Positions 8,313-17,226 of a DNA stretch of 64,000 nucleotides are shown here, piece by piece. This DNA is from Leifsonia sp040686855 (GTDB taxonomy: Bacteria; Actinomycetota; Actinomycetes; Actinomycetales; Microbacteriaceae). Position numbers and translations under genes: made by a program. Under the pieces are notes generated by a model. That model searched no databases and was not told where the DNA came from. It saw only the letters and a program-made list of their open reading frames with translations. The first letter of the stretch is position 1; each line of letters opens with the position of its first letter. Where the stretch lies: positions 992,001 through 1,056,000 of the forward strand of contig NZ_JBFBOG010000002.1 in the NCBI RefSeq assembly GCF_040686855.1, in the 5' to 3' direction.

Positions 8313-9768
8313 GAACGCTCTGCTGGAGCGCGTGCCCGACGGGCTGTACATCGGAGGCGAGTGGACGTCCGGATCGGCCGGCACCTTCCCGGTGTTCGAT
8401 CCCGCCACCGGCGACCGCATCAAGGAGATCGCCGACGCGTCGCCCGAGGACGGCATCCGGGCCCTGGATGCGGCGGTCGCCGCCGCGGACGACTGGGCGG
8501 CGACGCCGGCCCGTCAGCGCGGGGAGATCCTGCGCCGGGCGTTCGACCTGCTCCAGGAGCGCCGGGACGAGTTCGCGCTGCTCATGACCCTCGAGATGGG
8601 AAAGCCGCTCGCGGAAGCGAGCGGCGAGGTGACCTACGGCGGCGAGTTCCTGCGCTGGTTCTCCGAGGAGGCGGTCCGCATCCAGGGCCGCTACGGAGCG
8701 AACCCGGAGGGCACCGGCCGGATGATCGTGAGCCAGCATCCGGTCGGCCCGTGCTTCCTGATCACGCCGTGGAACTTCCCGCTCGCGATGGCCACCCGCA
8801 AGATCGCTCCGGCGCTCGCCGCGGGCTGCACCGTGGTCATCAAGCCGGCCGAGCTCACCCCGCTCACCACGCTCTATTTCGCGAAGCTGCTGGAGGACGC
8901 CGGTCTCCCAGGTGGCGTGCTCAACGTCGTCACCACGACCACGTCCGGCAAGGTCTCCGCGCCGATCATCGCGGACTCCCGCCTCCGCAAGCTGTCGTTC
9001 ACCGGTTCGACCGAGGTCGGCCGCAAGCTGCTGCAGCAGGCGTCGGAGAACGTGCTGCGCACCTCGATGGAGCTCGGCGGCAACGCGCCGTTCGTCGTCT
9101 TCGACGACGCGGACCTCGACAAGGCCGTCGACGGCGCGATGCTCGCTAAGTTCCGCAACATCGGCGAGGCCTGCACGGCGGCCAACCGGTTCATCGTGCA
9201 CGAGGCCGTCGCCGACGAGTTCGCGCGGCGCGTCACCGAGCGCGTGAACGGGCTCCGCGTCGGGCGCGGCACGGAGGAGGGCGTGACGATCGGTCCCCTC
9301 ATCAACGAGGACGCGATCGACAAGGCCGCCTCGCTGCTTCAGGACGCGGTCACCCGCGGCGCCTCCGTCCTCACCGGCGGCGGCCGCGTCGACGGCACAG
9401 GAACGTTCTTCGAGCCGACCGTGGTGACGGATGTGCGTCCGGGCAGCGAGATCCTGAGGCAGGAGATCTTCGGGCCGGTGCTGTCGATCATCCGGTTCTC
9501 GGACGAGGACGAAGCCGTGCGGCTCGCGAACGACACCGAATACGGGCTGGTCTCGTACGTCTTCACCAAGGACCTCGCCCGCGGTCAGCGGATGATCGAG
9601 CGGCTGGAGACGGGGATGATGGGCCTCAACGTCGGGGTCGTGTCCAACGCGGCGGCGCCGTTCGGCGGCGTGAAGCAGTCGGGGCTCGGCCGTGAGGGCG
9701 GGTTCGAGGGCATCCATGAATACCTCAATACGAAGTACACGCTGACGCCGAACCCGTTCGGAGCCTGA
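8305..9768 (+). CDS. gabD: NAD(P)-dependent succinate-semialdehyde dehydrogenase (aldehyde dehydrogenase family)
   Basis: This 487-residue enzyme oxidises an aldehyde to its acid. The start is taken at ATG 8305 because AGGAGG (8290-8295) is 9 nt away, while ATG 8296 would touch it. The ALDH signature is complete: N157 in ITPWNFPL, E256 in MELGGNAP, and the nucleophile C290 in NIGEACTAANR. The FTGSTEVGR and EIFGPVLSI motifs are also present. Overall similarity is to GabD-type SSADH, but the neighbours (thiolase, SDR) would also suit another semialdehyde, such as one from branched-chain or dicarboxylic acid breakdown. It overlaps the Lrp gene by 8 bases and is followed after 1 base by the thiolase. 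Confidence 0.85.
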   Translation: MDENALLERVPDGLYIGGEWTSGSAGTFPVFDPATGDRIKEIADASPEDGIRALDAAVAAADDWAATPARQRGEILRRAFDLLQERRDEFALLMTLEMGKPLAEASGEVTYGGEFLRWFSEEAVRIQGRYGANPEGTGRMIVSQHPVGPCFLITPWNFPLAMATRKIAPALAAGCTVVIKPAELTPLTTLYFAKLLEDAGLPGGVLNVVTTTTSGKVSAPIIADSRLRKLSFTGSTEVGRKLLQQASENVLRTSMELGGNAPFVVFDDADLDKAVDGAMLAKFRNIGEACTAANRFIVHEAVADEFARRVTERVNGLRVGRGTEEGVTIGPLINEDAIDKAASLLQDAVTRGASVLTGGGRVDGTGTFFEPTVVTDVRPGSEILRQEIFGPVLSIIRFSDEDEAVRLANDTEYGLVSYVFTKDLARGQRMIERLETGMMGLNVGVVSNAAAPFGGVKQSGLGREGGFEGIHEYLNTKYTLTPNPFGA

Positions 9769-9769
9769 C

Positions 9770-10960
9770 ATGGCGCGCACGGAGGCGGTCATCGTCGACG
9801 CGATCCGCACCCCGTCGGGGCGTGGCAAGCCGGACGGCGAACTGTCCGACATCCACCCGGCCGACCTGCTGGCGGGCGTGCTGATCGAGCTTGTCACGCG
9901 CACGGGCATCGATCCGGCGGTCGTCGATGATGTGATCGGCGGATGCGTCACCCAGTCCGGCGAGCAGGCCGGCAACATCACGCGCACGGCGGTGCTGAGC
10001 GCCGGGTTCCCGGAGAGCGTGCCGGCGGTCACCATCGACCGGCAGTGCGGATCGAGCCAGCAGGCGGCGGCGTTCGCGGCGCAGGGCGTGCTGTCCGGCG
10101 CGTACGACGTGGTCATCGCGTGCGGGGTCGAGTCGATGAGCCGTGCGCCGATGGGCTCCAACGTGCAGGGCGCGTCCCTCGGCGGCGAGCTGCTGAAGGC
10201 CCGTTACCCGCAGGGGCTGGTGAACCAGGGTGTCGCTGCGGAACTGATCGCCGACCGCTGGGGCTTCAGCCGGGCGCAGCTCGACGACTACGCGGCGGAG
10301 TCTCATGGACGCGCGGCGTGGGCGGCGGCGAACGGCGCCTTCGACGGCGAGCTGGTGGCGGTACCGACGCCCGACTCCGGAAGCGTCGTGGCGGACGAGA
10401 CGATCCGGCCGGGGACGACGGCCGAGAAGCTGGCGCAGCTGCAGCCGGTGTTCCGCACCGACCGGCTGGCTGCGCGCTTCCCCGAGCTCGAATGGAAGAT
10501 CACCCCGGGCAACTCCTCGCCGCTCACCGACGGCGCGTCCGCGACGCTCATCATGAGCGCGGACGCCGCGAAGCGGCTGGGCCTGCGCCCGCGCGCCCGG
10601 TTCCACTCGTTCGCGGTCGCCGGGAGCGACCCGCTGCTCATGCTGACGGGCATCCTGCCCGCGACCCGCAAACTCCTCGACCGCAGCGGCGTCGGGCTGG
10701 ACGAGATCGACGCCTACGAGGTCAACGAGGCCTTCGCGCCGGTGCCGCTGCTGTGGCGGCAGGAGTTCGGGGCCGATCCGTCGAAGCTCAACCCGCGCGG
10801 CGGTGCCATCGCCCTCGGGCACGCGCTGGGCTCGTCCGGCACGCGGCTGCTCGCCAGCCTCCTGAACGAGGTGGAGGCGCGGGGCAGCCGCTACGGACTG
10901 CAGACCATGTGCGAGGGCGGAGGCACCGCCAACGCCACCCTCATCGAAGTGCTGCGCTGA
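9770..10960 (+). CDS. Acetyl-CoA C-acyltransferase (thiolase)
   Basis: This 396-residue protein has the full degradative/biosynthetic thiolase catalytic set: C93 in DRQCGSSQQA, H351 in GGAIALGHALGSSG, and C381 in MCEGGGTANA. The Q-S-G-E-Q loop near residue 62 and the 390-400 length place it among the acyl-CoA thiolases used in beta-oxidation. ATG 9770 lies one base after the dehydrogenase stop, so the two are coupled. The SDR gene follows after 41 bp with its own GAAGGAGA site. Acting with that SDR, it could carry out the last two steps of acyl-CoA oxidation; chain length cannot be told from sequence. Confidence 0.9.
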   Translation: MARTEAVIVDAIRTPSGRGKPDGELSDIHPADLLAGVLIELVTRTGIDPAVVDDVIGGCVTQSGEQAGNITRTAVLSAGFPESVPAVTIDRQCGSSQQAAAFAAQGVLSGAYDVVIACGVESMSRAPMGSNVQGASLGGELLKARYPQGLVNQGVAAELIADRWGFSRAQLDDYAAESHGRAAWAAANGAFDGELVAVPTPDSGSVVADETIRPGTTAEKLAQLQPVFRTDRLAARFPELEWKITPGNSSPLTDGASATLIMSADAAKRLGLRPRARFHSFAVAGSDPLLMLTGILPATRKLLDRSGVGLDEIDAYEVNEAFAPVPLLWRQEFGADPSKLNPRGGAIALGHALGSSGTRLLASLLNEVEARGSRYGLQTMCEGGGTANATLIEVLR

Positions 10961-11001
10961 CCGGCGCACGCCACATCCACTCACCGATTCGAAGGAGAAC
11001 C

Positions 11002-11763
11002 ATGCAGCTGGACGGATGCTCGGCCCTCGTCACCGGCGGGGCCAGCGGCCTCGGGAACGCCACCGCGCACGCGCTCGCCGAGGCGGGCGCGCACGTCGTC
11101 ATCCTCGACCTCCCCCGGTCGGAGGGAGAGAAGGCGGCGGTCGCGCTCGGCCCGAAGGCGCGGTTCGTGCCCGCGGATGTGACAGACGAGGAGCAGGTGC
11201 AGGCCGCGGTGGACACCGCGTCCGGGCTCGCGCCGCTGCGGGTCGTCGTCAACTGCGCGGGCATCGCGACGGCGGAGAAGGTCCTCGGGCGTGACGGGCT
11301 GATCCCGCTGGAGCACTTCGAGCGGGTGATCCGGGTGAACCTGATCGGCACCTTCAATGTCGTCCGGCTCGCTGCGGCGGCGATCGCGCAGACCGAGCCG
11401 GTGGGCGAGGAGCGCGGTGTGATCGTGAACACGGCGTCCGTCGCGGCGTTCGACGGGCAGATCGGCCAGCCGGCCTACTCGGCGTCCAAGGGCGGGGTGG
11501 CGGCGATGACCCTGCCGTTGGCGCGGGAGTTCGCCCGTAGCCTCATCCGGGTCATGACGATCGCCCCGGGCATCTTCGAGACGCCGATGATGGCGGGGCT
11601 GCCGCAGGCGGCACAGGACTCGCTGGCCGCGCAGGTCCCGCATCCCTCCCGCCTGGGTCGCCCCGCCGAGTACGCGCAGCTCGTGCGCGCCATCGTCGAG
11701 AACCCGATGCTCAACGGCGAGACCATCCGTCTCGACGGCGCCATCCGCATGCAGCCGAAGTAG
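11002..11763 (+). CDS. SDR-family 3-hydroxyacyl-CoA dehydrogenase (HSD17B10-like)
   Basis: This 253-residue classical short-chain dehydrogenase has the TGGASGLG nucleotide loop at 11-18, NCAG at 84-87, and catalytic S146, Y159 and K163 (AYSASKGG). The ETPMMAGLP and NGETIRLDGAIRM segments near the C-terminus are characteristic of the type-2 3-hydroxyacyl-CoA dehydrogenase (HSD10) branch. That fits its place beside a thiolase: oxidise the 3-hydroxyacyl-CoA, then cleave it. ATG 11002 has AAGGAGA upstream. It converges on scfR, with only 7 bp between the two stops. Confidence 0.87.
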   Translation: MQLDGCSALVTGGASGLGNATAHALAEAGAHVVILDLPRSEGEKAAVALGPKARFVPADVTDEEQVQAAVDTASGLAPLRVVVNCAGIATAEKVLGRDGLIPLEHFERVIRVNLIGTFNVVRLAAAAIAQTEPVGEERGVIVNTASVAAFDGQIGQPAYSASKGGVAAMTLPLAREFARSLIRVMTIAPGIFETPMMAGLPQAAQDSLAAQVPHPSRLGRPAEYAQLVRAIVENPMLNGETIRLDGAIRMQPK

Positions 11764-11770
11764 GGGCCGG

Positions 11771-13222
11771 CTACGCCCCGGAGTGGGCCTCGAGGAAGGT
11801 GTACACATCCGAGTCGTCGACGCCGGGGAACGAGCCCTGGGGCAGCGGGGAGAGGATGTGCGCGTGCAGGCGCGCGCTCGGCCACGCCTTACCCGCCCAG
11901 CGTCCGGAGAGGTCCGCCGCCGGACGCTTGCAGCACGACTCGTCGGGGCAGCGCGACTCGGCCCGCGCGGTCGTCTCCCGGCCGCGGAACCACTTCGCCT
12001 CGTCGAACGGCACCCCGACGCTGATCGAGAAGCCGCCCTCCGCGGTGGTCCCGGTCTGGGTGGCGCACCAGTACGTCCCGGCGGGGGTGTCGGTGTACTG
12101 GTACAGCTCCGTGGTGCGGTTCGTGTGCGTGAACGCGCTGCGGGCTCCCCACTTGCGGCAGACGACCTGGCCCTCGATGGAGCCGGTCACATCCGTCGGC
12201 AGCGGCAGTCCGTCGTTCTCGTAGCCCTTGTACAGTGCGCCGTCATCGCCGACCCGCAGGAAGTGCAGCGTCATATCCAGGTGACTGGTCGCGAGGTTGG
12301 TCAGCCGCAGCGCCGCCGCTTCGTGTGTCACTCCGAACGCGTCGCGGAAGTCCTCGACCGCGAGGTCCTTCTCCTTCTTCGCCTGCCGGAGGAACGCGAC
12401 GGCGGCTTCCCGCGGCATCAGGCAGCAGGCGGCGAAGTAATTGATCTCCAGGCGCTGCCGCAGGAAGTCCGCGTACGACGCGGGCCGGGTGTGCCCGAGC
12501 AGCCGGTGCGCCATCGCCTGCAGCGCCATCGAGCGCAGGCCGTGGCCGCCGGGGATGGAGGCCGGCGGCAGGTAGATGCGCCCGTTCTCCAGGTCGGTGA
12601 TCGACCGGGCGGATCGCGGGAGGTCGTTGACGTAGATGAGCTCGAAACCCAGCCGTTCGGCCATCACGCTCACCTCGCGGTGCGTGAGCGCGCCGCGGAC
12701 GTGGCCCGACGCGCGCACCTGCTGCTCGGCCAGCTCCTCGATCTCGGGCATGTAATTGTCCTGCGCGCGCATCCGCTCGCGCAGCTCGGTGTTGGCGCGG
12801 CGGGCCTCCTCGGGCGTCGCGATGGCCTCGCTGGCACGGCGGCTGAGCTCGTGGTGCAGGCCGACCAGGGCGCGCAGGGTCTCGGTCGGGGTCCCCTTCG
12901 TCGGCTTGACCGCGGGCAGCCCCAGCGAGGCGTAGAGGGAGCCGCGCTGCGCCCTGCCGAGTTCGATCTCCAGGGCCGCGCGCTCGTCCGGGGGTTCGGC
13001 GGACAGCAGATCCCCCGGCTGCACGCCGAGGGCGGCGGCGAGGGAGGCGAGCAGCGAGATGCGCGGCTCGCGCTTCCCGTTCTCGATCAGCGACAGCTGG
13101 CTCGCCGCGACGCCTGCTGCGGCGCCGAGGTCGTCGAGGGTCATGCCCCGCTGCGTCCGGAAGTGGCGAATGCGGTGCCCGAGAGTAGCGACGTCGATGT
13201 CGCCAGCGTCCACGGAGGTCAT
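11771..13222 (-). CDS. ScfR/RamB-type XRE regulator with ImmA/IrrE-like domain
   Basis: This 483-residue protein starts at ATG 13222. An XRE helix-turn-helix occupies about 14-68 (TLDDLGAAAGVAASQLSLIENG). An IrrE/ImmA-like DUF955 segment covers about 185-300 but lacks a clear HExxH (it reads ALQAMAHRLLGH), so protease activity is doubtful. The C-terminal DUF2083 short-chain-fatty-acid-type domain covers about 305-470 and has a Cys cluster (RCPDESCCK). Family members (RamB, PrpR, ScfR) control acetate, propionate and glyoxylate genes and bind acyl-CoA. It is divergent from pckG, and 114 bp between them hold two AGAAT-type palindromes, which points to joint control of itself and gluconeogenesis. 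The downstream SDR/thiolase cluster may be another target. Confidence 0.87.
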   Translation of the reverse strand: MTSVDAGDIDVATLGHRIRHFRTQRGMTLDDLGAAAGVAASQLSLIENGKREPRISLLASLAAALGVQPGDLLSAEPPDERAALEIELGRAQRGSLYASLGLPAVKPTKGTPTETLRALVGLHHELSRRASEAIATPEEARRANTELRERMRAQDNYMPEIEELAEQQVRASGHVRGALTHREVSVMAERLGFELIYVNDLPRSARSITDLENGRIYLPPASIPGGHGLRSMALQAMAHRLLGHTRPASYADFLRQRLEINYFAACCLMPREAAVAFLRQAKKEKDLAVEDFRDAFGVTHEAAALRLTNLATSHLDMTLHFLRVGDDGALYKGYENDGLPLPTDVTGSIEGQVVCRKWGARSAFTHTNRTTELYQYTDTPAGTYWCATQTGTTAEGGFSISVGVPFDEAKWFRGRETTARAESRCPDESCCKRPAADLSGRWAGKAWPSARLHAHILSPLPQGSFPGVDDSDVYTFLEAHSGA

Positions 13223-13238
13223 GGCTTCACGATAGCGA

Positions 13239-13267
13239 AAGAATTGCGATTCTTACAGCAGAATTCT
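13239..13267. promoter_or_regulatory. Paired AGAAT palindromes between scfR and pckG
   Basis: AAGAAT, TGCG, ATTCTT (13239-13254) is a 6-bp inverted repeat. AGAATTCT (13260-13267) is a second perfect palindrome whose centre lies 17 bp away. The first contains a TTGCGA core resembling the TTGCAA core of RamB/PrpR sites. Both lie just upstream of scfR and about 70 bp upstream of pckG. Confidence 0.5.
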
Positions 13268-13335
13268 CGGGTTCGCGGGGCGGAACATCCCGGATGCTGG
13301 ATGCATCACCGCTTCTTTCGACGAAAGGACGCCTC

Positions 13336-15168
13336 ATGAGCATCGCCGAGCTGGACCTGACCGACGCCGCGCCGACCGGCGGGCTGGACGCCGTGCGCGC
13401 CTGGGTCGACGACATCGCCGCCCTGACGCAGCCCGACGAGGTCGTCTGGTGCGACGGCTCGCTCGCCGAGGCTGACCGCCTCACCAAGCAGTTGGTGGCC
13501 GAGGGCAAGCTGATCCGCCTCAACCCGGAGTGGCGGCCCAACAGCTTCCTGGCCCGCACCGATCCGGGCGACGTCGCACGCGTCGAGGACCGCACCTTCA
13601 TCTGCTCGCGGGACGAGGCCGACGCCGGCCCGACCAACAACTGGCGCGAGCCCGAGGGGATGCGCGCCGAGCTGCGGGAGGTCTTCGCCGGGAGCATGCG
13701 CGGGCGCACGATGTATGTCGTGCCGTTCTCGATGGGACCGGTCGGCGGCCCGATCTCGCAGGTCGGCATCCAGCTCACCGACTCGGCCTACGTCGTGGTG
13801 AGCCTCGGGATGATGACCCGCGTGACCACGACCGTGCTCGACCTCATCGAGGCCGGGCAGCCGTGGGTGCCGACCGTGCACAGCGTGGGTGCGCCGCTGA
13901 TCGACGACGCCGGTGTCCGGCACGAGGACGTCGCCTGGCCGTGCAACACGACCAAGTACATCGTCCAGTTCCCGGAGACGCGGGAGGTGTGGTCGTACGG
14001 GTCCGGCTACGGCGGCAACGCCATCCTGGCGAAGAAGTGCTTCGCGCTGCGGATCGCGTCGGCGATGGCGCGGGACGAGGGCTGGCTGGCCGAGCACATG
14101 CTGATCATCAAGGTGACCTCGCCGGAGGGACGCGTGTTCCACTTCGCCGCGGCCTTCCCGTCGGCGTGCGGCAAGACCAACCTCGCGATGCTCGAGCCGA
14201 GCATCCCGGGCTGGACGGTCGAGACCATCGGCGACGACATCGCCTGGCTGCGTCCGGGGCCGGACGGGCGGCTGCGCGCGATCAACCCGGAGGCAGGCTT
14301 CTTCGGAGTCGCGCCCGGCACCGGCGAGAGCACGAACCGCACCGCGGTGAACACCCTGTGGGGCAACACGATCTTCACCAACGTGGCACTGCGCGACGAC
14401 GGCGACGTCTGGTGGGAGGGGCTGACCGACGAGCCGCCCGCGCACCTCATCGACTGGGAGGGGAAGGACTGGACGCCCGACAGCGGTCGCCCGGCCGCGC
14501 ATCCGAACTCCCGTTTCACCGTGAGCGCCGCGCAGTGCCCGTCCATCGCGGACGACTGGGACGCGTTCGACGGGGTGCCGATCGACGCGATCCTGTTCGG
14601 CGGGCGGCGCGCGACGAACGTCCCGCTGGTGGCGCAGGCGCGCGACTGGCGGCACGGCGTCTTCATCGGGGCGACGGTGTCCTCGGAGAAGACGGCTGCT
14701 GCCGAAGGCGTGGTCGGTGAGCTGCGCCGCGACCCGTTCGCCATGCTGCCGTTCTGCGGCTACAACATGGCCGATCACTGGGCCCACTGGCTGGAGATGG
14801 GGGAGGCGCTGGGGGAGAACGCGCCGAAGGTGTTCCAGGTGAACTGGTTCCGCAAGGGGGCGGATGGACGGTTCCTCTGGCCGGGGTTCAGTGAGAACGC
14901 GCGGGTGATCGAGTGGATCGCCCGTCGCGTCGAGGGCAGCGCCGGGAGCGTCGGCACGCCGATCGGCCGGCTCCCGATCGTGGACGAGCTGGATCTCGAC
15001 GGGCTGGACCTGCCGGCCGCCGACGTGGAGGCGCTGTTCGAGGTGGATGCGGACAGCTGGCTCGCCGAGTGCGACCTCACCGAGGAGTTCTTCGCGCAGT
15101 TCGGCTCCCGCGTCCCCGCCGCCCTCCGCGCCGAGCTGGCGTCCCTCCGCTACCACCTCCGCGCCTGA
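13336..15168 (+). CDS. pckG: Phosphoenolpyruvate carboxykinase (GTP)
   Basis: This 610-residue enzyme converts oxaloacetate and GTP to PEP, CO2 and GDP, the first committed step of gluconeogenesis. Its length is exactly that of the GTP class. The kinase loop is AFPSACGKTN at 273-282 with the reactive C278. GDDIAWL at 299-305 supplies the metal ligands, YGGNAILAKK at 225-234 the conserved lysine loop, and FGGRRATNVPLV the guanine-side motif. ATG 13336 is chosen because AAAGGA (13324-13329) sits 6 nt upstream; an in-frame ATG at 13294 lacks a ribosome site. It is divergent from scfR and ends before a 26-bp hairpin. Confidence 0.95.
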   Translation: MSIAELDLTDAAPTGGLDAVRAWVDDIAALTQPDEVVWCDGSLAEADRLTKQLVAEGKLIRLNPEWRPNSFLARTDPGDVARVEDRTFICSRDEADAGPTNNWREPEGMRAELREVFAGSMRGRTMYVVPFSMGPVGGPISQVGIQLTDSAYVVVSLGMMTRVTTTVLDLIEAGQPWVPTVHSVGAPLIDDAGVRHEDVAWPCNTTKYIVQFPETREVWSYGSGYGGNAILAKKCFALRIASAMARDEGWLAEHMLIIKVTSPEGRVFHFAAAFPSACGKTNLAMLEPSIPGWTVETIGDDIAWLRPGPDGRLRAINPEAGFFGVAPGTGESTNRTAVNTLWGNTIFTNVALRDDGDVWWEGLTDEPPAHLIDWEGKDWTPDSGRPAAHPNSRFTVSAAQCPSIADDWDAFDGVPIDAILFGGRRATNVPLVAQARDWRHGVFIGATVSSEKTAAAEGVVGELRRDPFAMLPFCGYNMADHWAHWLEMGEALGENAPKVFQVNWFRKGADGRFLWPGFSENARVIEWIARRVEGSAGSVGTPIGRLPIVDELDLDGLDLPAADVEALFEVDADSWLAECDLTEEFFAQFGSRVPAALRAELASLRYHLRA

Positions 15169-15176
15169 CCCCGCCG

Positions 15177-15236
15177 TCGAGTACACGAAGAGTGCACGCT
15201 CCCAGGCTTCGGAGCGTGCACTCTTCGTGTACTCGA
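15177..15236. terminator. Very long perfect hairpin between convergent pckG and ABC exporter genes
   Basis: The arms 15177-15202 and 15211-15236 are perfectly complementary over 26 bp, with an 8-nt loop. The arms begin TCGAGTACACGAAG and end CACGCTCC. The two flanking genes converge with stops 81 bp apart, so it probably ends both transcripts, although no T-run follows on either strand. Confidence 0.8.
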
Positions 15237-15249
15237 TGGGGGGAGGCGG

Positions 15250-17226
15250 TCAGACGAGGAGCTGGTGCTTGGCGAGGTCGCGGTAGAGGGGGGTCGTCTC
15301 GACGAGCTCGGAGTGCGTTCCGGTGCCGATGACGCGGCCGTGGTCGAGGACCACGATCTGGTCGGAGTCCACCACCGTGGAAAGGCGGTGCGCGATCACG
15401 AGGAGGGTGCGGTCTTCCGCAACGGCGTCGATCGCCTCGCGCATCAGCTGCTCGTTGCGGCCGTCCAGGCTCGACGTGGACTCGTCCAGCAGCAGCACGG
15501 GCGGCGCGGCGAGCAGCGCGCGGGCGATCGCGAGGCGCTGGCGCTCGCCGCCTGAGAGCATGATGCCGTCCTCGCCGACCGGTGCGCCGAGCCCGAGCTC
15601 GCTGCGCTCCAGCACCTCGGTCAGGTTGACCGCGTGGAGCACGTCGATGCACTCCTCATCGGTCGCGTCCGGCGCCGCGAGCGTCAGGTTGTCGCGCAGG
15701 GACCCGGCCAGGACCGGAGCGTCCTGCTCCACGTAGCCGATCTGCGACCGCAGCGCCTCGCGGTCGAGGCTCCGCACATCCATCCCGCCGAAGCGGACTT
15801 CGCCGGCCTGCGGGTCGTAGAACCGCTCGACCAGCGCCAGAATTGTGGACTTGCCCGCTCCGGACGGCCCGACCAGCGCCGTGCGCTTGCCGCGCGGGAC
15901 CGCGAAGCTCACGCCGTGGAGCACGCCGCCGTGCCGCAGCGGGCCCTCGCCGCCGCCCACGCCGGCCGCCGCCTCCGCCTCGGCCACGACATCCGCGCCG
16001 GTGAGCGCTTCGAACGCCAGCCGCTCCGGCGACGGCTCGGCGGCGGGTGTGTCCCCAGATGCCGCGGCCGCCGGGGGCGCCTCCCCGATGCTCTCCGGGT
16101 ACGCGAACACGACGCCGTCGAACTCGATCGCGGGAGCCTCGGGCGCGAGCCCTTCGTTGGCCACGCCGACGGTCATCGCCAGCGGTGCGATGTCGCGGTC
16201 GTGCTGGTCCTCGGTGGGCAGGTCCAGGATCTCCTGGATGCGGCCCAGCGCCCCGAGCGCCGAGTTGACCGCCGCGATGGCGCCGAACGCCTGGCCGAGG
16301 GGCAGGATCATCATGAACAGGAACAGGATGAACGCCACCAGGCTGGCGATCGTGATCGCGCCGCTGGCGACCCGGAATCCGCCGACGCCGAGCACGACCA
16401 GGAACGACACCTGCATCGCGATCCCGGCGACCGGCACGACCAGCGCCGAGATCTTCGCGACCTGGATGCCCATCTTCCAGGCTCCGGTCGCGTCCTCGTC
16501 GACCGCCGCGATCTCGCGCTCGGTCGCGTTGGCGGCGCGGATGGTCCGGACCGAGCTGATCGCCCGCTCCACGGCCGCCGCCAGGTCGCCGACCTTGGTC
16601 TGCGCCTTCTGGCTGGCGACCCGGATGCGTCCGGACAGCAGCACGACCGTCACCACCGAGATGGCGACGACGAGCACGGTCAGCCCGAGCAGCACCGGGT
16701 CGATGATGAGCATGGCGATCAGTGCGCCGATGAACGTCAGCGCGCCGCCGATCGCCTCCACCAGCCCCTGCGTCAGCACGGCGCGCAGGAGAGTCGTGTC
16801 CGACCCCACACGCGACACCAGATCGCCGGTGCGGCGGGTGTCGAACTCGCTGATCGGCAGCCTCAGCAGTCGCCCGACGAGCTTTCTCCGCGACGACAGC
16901 ACCACGCCCTCGCCGGTGCGCTGCAGGAGGTAGTGCTGGTAGCCCGAGATGAGGCCCGAGACGACGACCAGCGCGACGAGGGCCCAGACCAGGCCGTTCA
17001 GCGGCTCGCCCTTGCCGACCAGGTCGATCACCTGGCTGACGAGCAGCGGCTGCGCGAGACTGGCGGCGGCGCCCAGGATGCTGAGCACGACCACGAAGGC
17101 GAGCACGCGCTTGTGCTCGAACAGGTAGGGGAGCAGCTGCGAGAAGCGGGCGCGGGGGCCCGCATCGTCGGCGGGCCGGCCGAAGCCCCGGCGGCGGCGC
17201 GGGGCGGCTGCGGACGTGGATGACAT
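15250..17226 (-). CDS. ABC exporter, fused membrane and ATPase domains (MdlB/MsbA type)
   Basis: This 658-residue half-transporter has six membrane helices in residues 38-325 and an ATPase in 365-655. Walker A is GPSGAGKST (453-461), the signature LSGGERQ (557-563), Walker B VLLLDE (577-582), and the H-loop histidine lies in VIAHRLS. The A-loop FAYPE (374-378) is separated from the next strand (VLHGVSF, 435-441) by about 55 Ala/Glu/Pro-rich residues, which is unusual because this gap is normally under 15. It would act as a homodimer or with a partner not seen here. Substrate is unknown; such proteins export drugs, lipids or peptides. It is divergent from the ABC-2 operon. Confidence 0.9.
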   Translation of the reverse strand: MSSTSAAAPRRRRGFGRPADDAGPRARFSQLLPYLFEHKRVLAFVVVLSILGAAASLAQPLLVSQVIDLVGKGEPLNGLVWALVALVVVSGLISGYQHYLLQRTGEGVVLSSRRKLVGRLLRLPISEFDTRRTGDLVSRVGSDTTLLRAVLTQGLVEAIGGALTFIGALIAMLIIDPVLLGLTVLVVAISVVTVVLLSGRIRVASQKAQTKVGDLAAAVERAISSVRTIRAANATEREIAAVDEDATGAWKMGIQVAKISALVVPVAGIAMQVSFLVVLGVGGFRVASGAITIASLVAFILFLFMMILPLGQAFGAIAAVNSALGALGRIQEILDLPTEDQHDRDIAPLAMTVGVANEGLAPEAPAIEFDGVVFAYPESIGEAPPAAAASGDTPAAEPSPERLAFEALTGADVVAEAEAAAGVGGGEGPLRHGGVLHGVSFAVPRGKRTALVGPSGAGKSTILALVERFYDPQAGEVRFGGMDVRSLDREALRSQIGYVEQDAPVLAGSLRDNLTLAAPDATDEECIDVLHAVNLTEVLERSELGLGAPVGEDGIMLSGGERQRLAIARALLAAPPVLLLDESTSSLDGRNEQLMREAIDAVAEDRTLLVIAHRLSTVVDSDQIVVLDHGRVIGTGTHSELVETTPLYRDLAKHQLLV

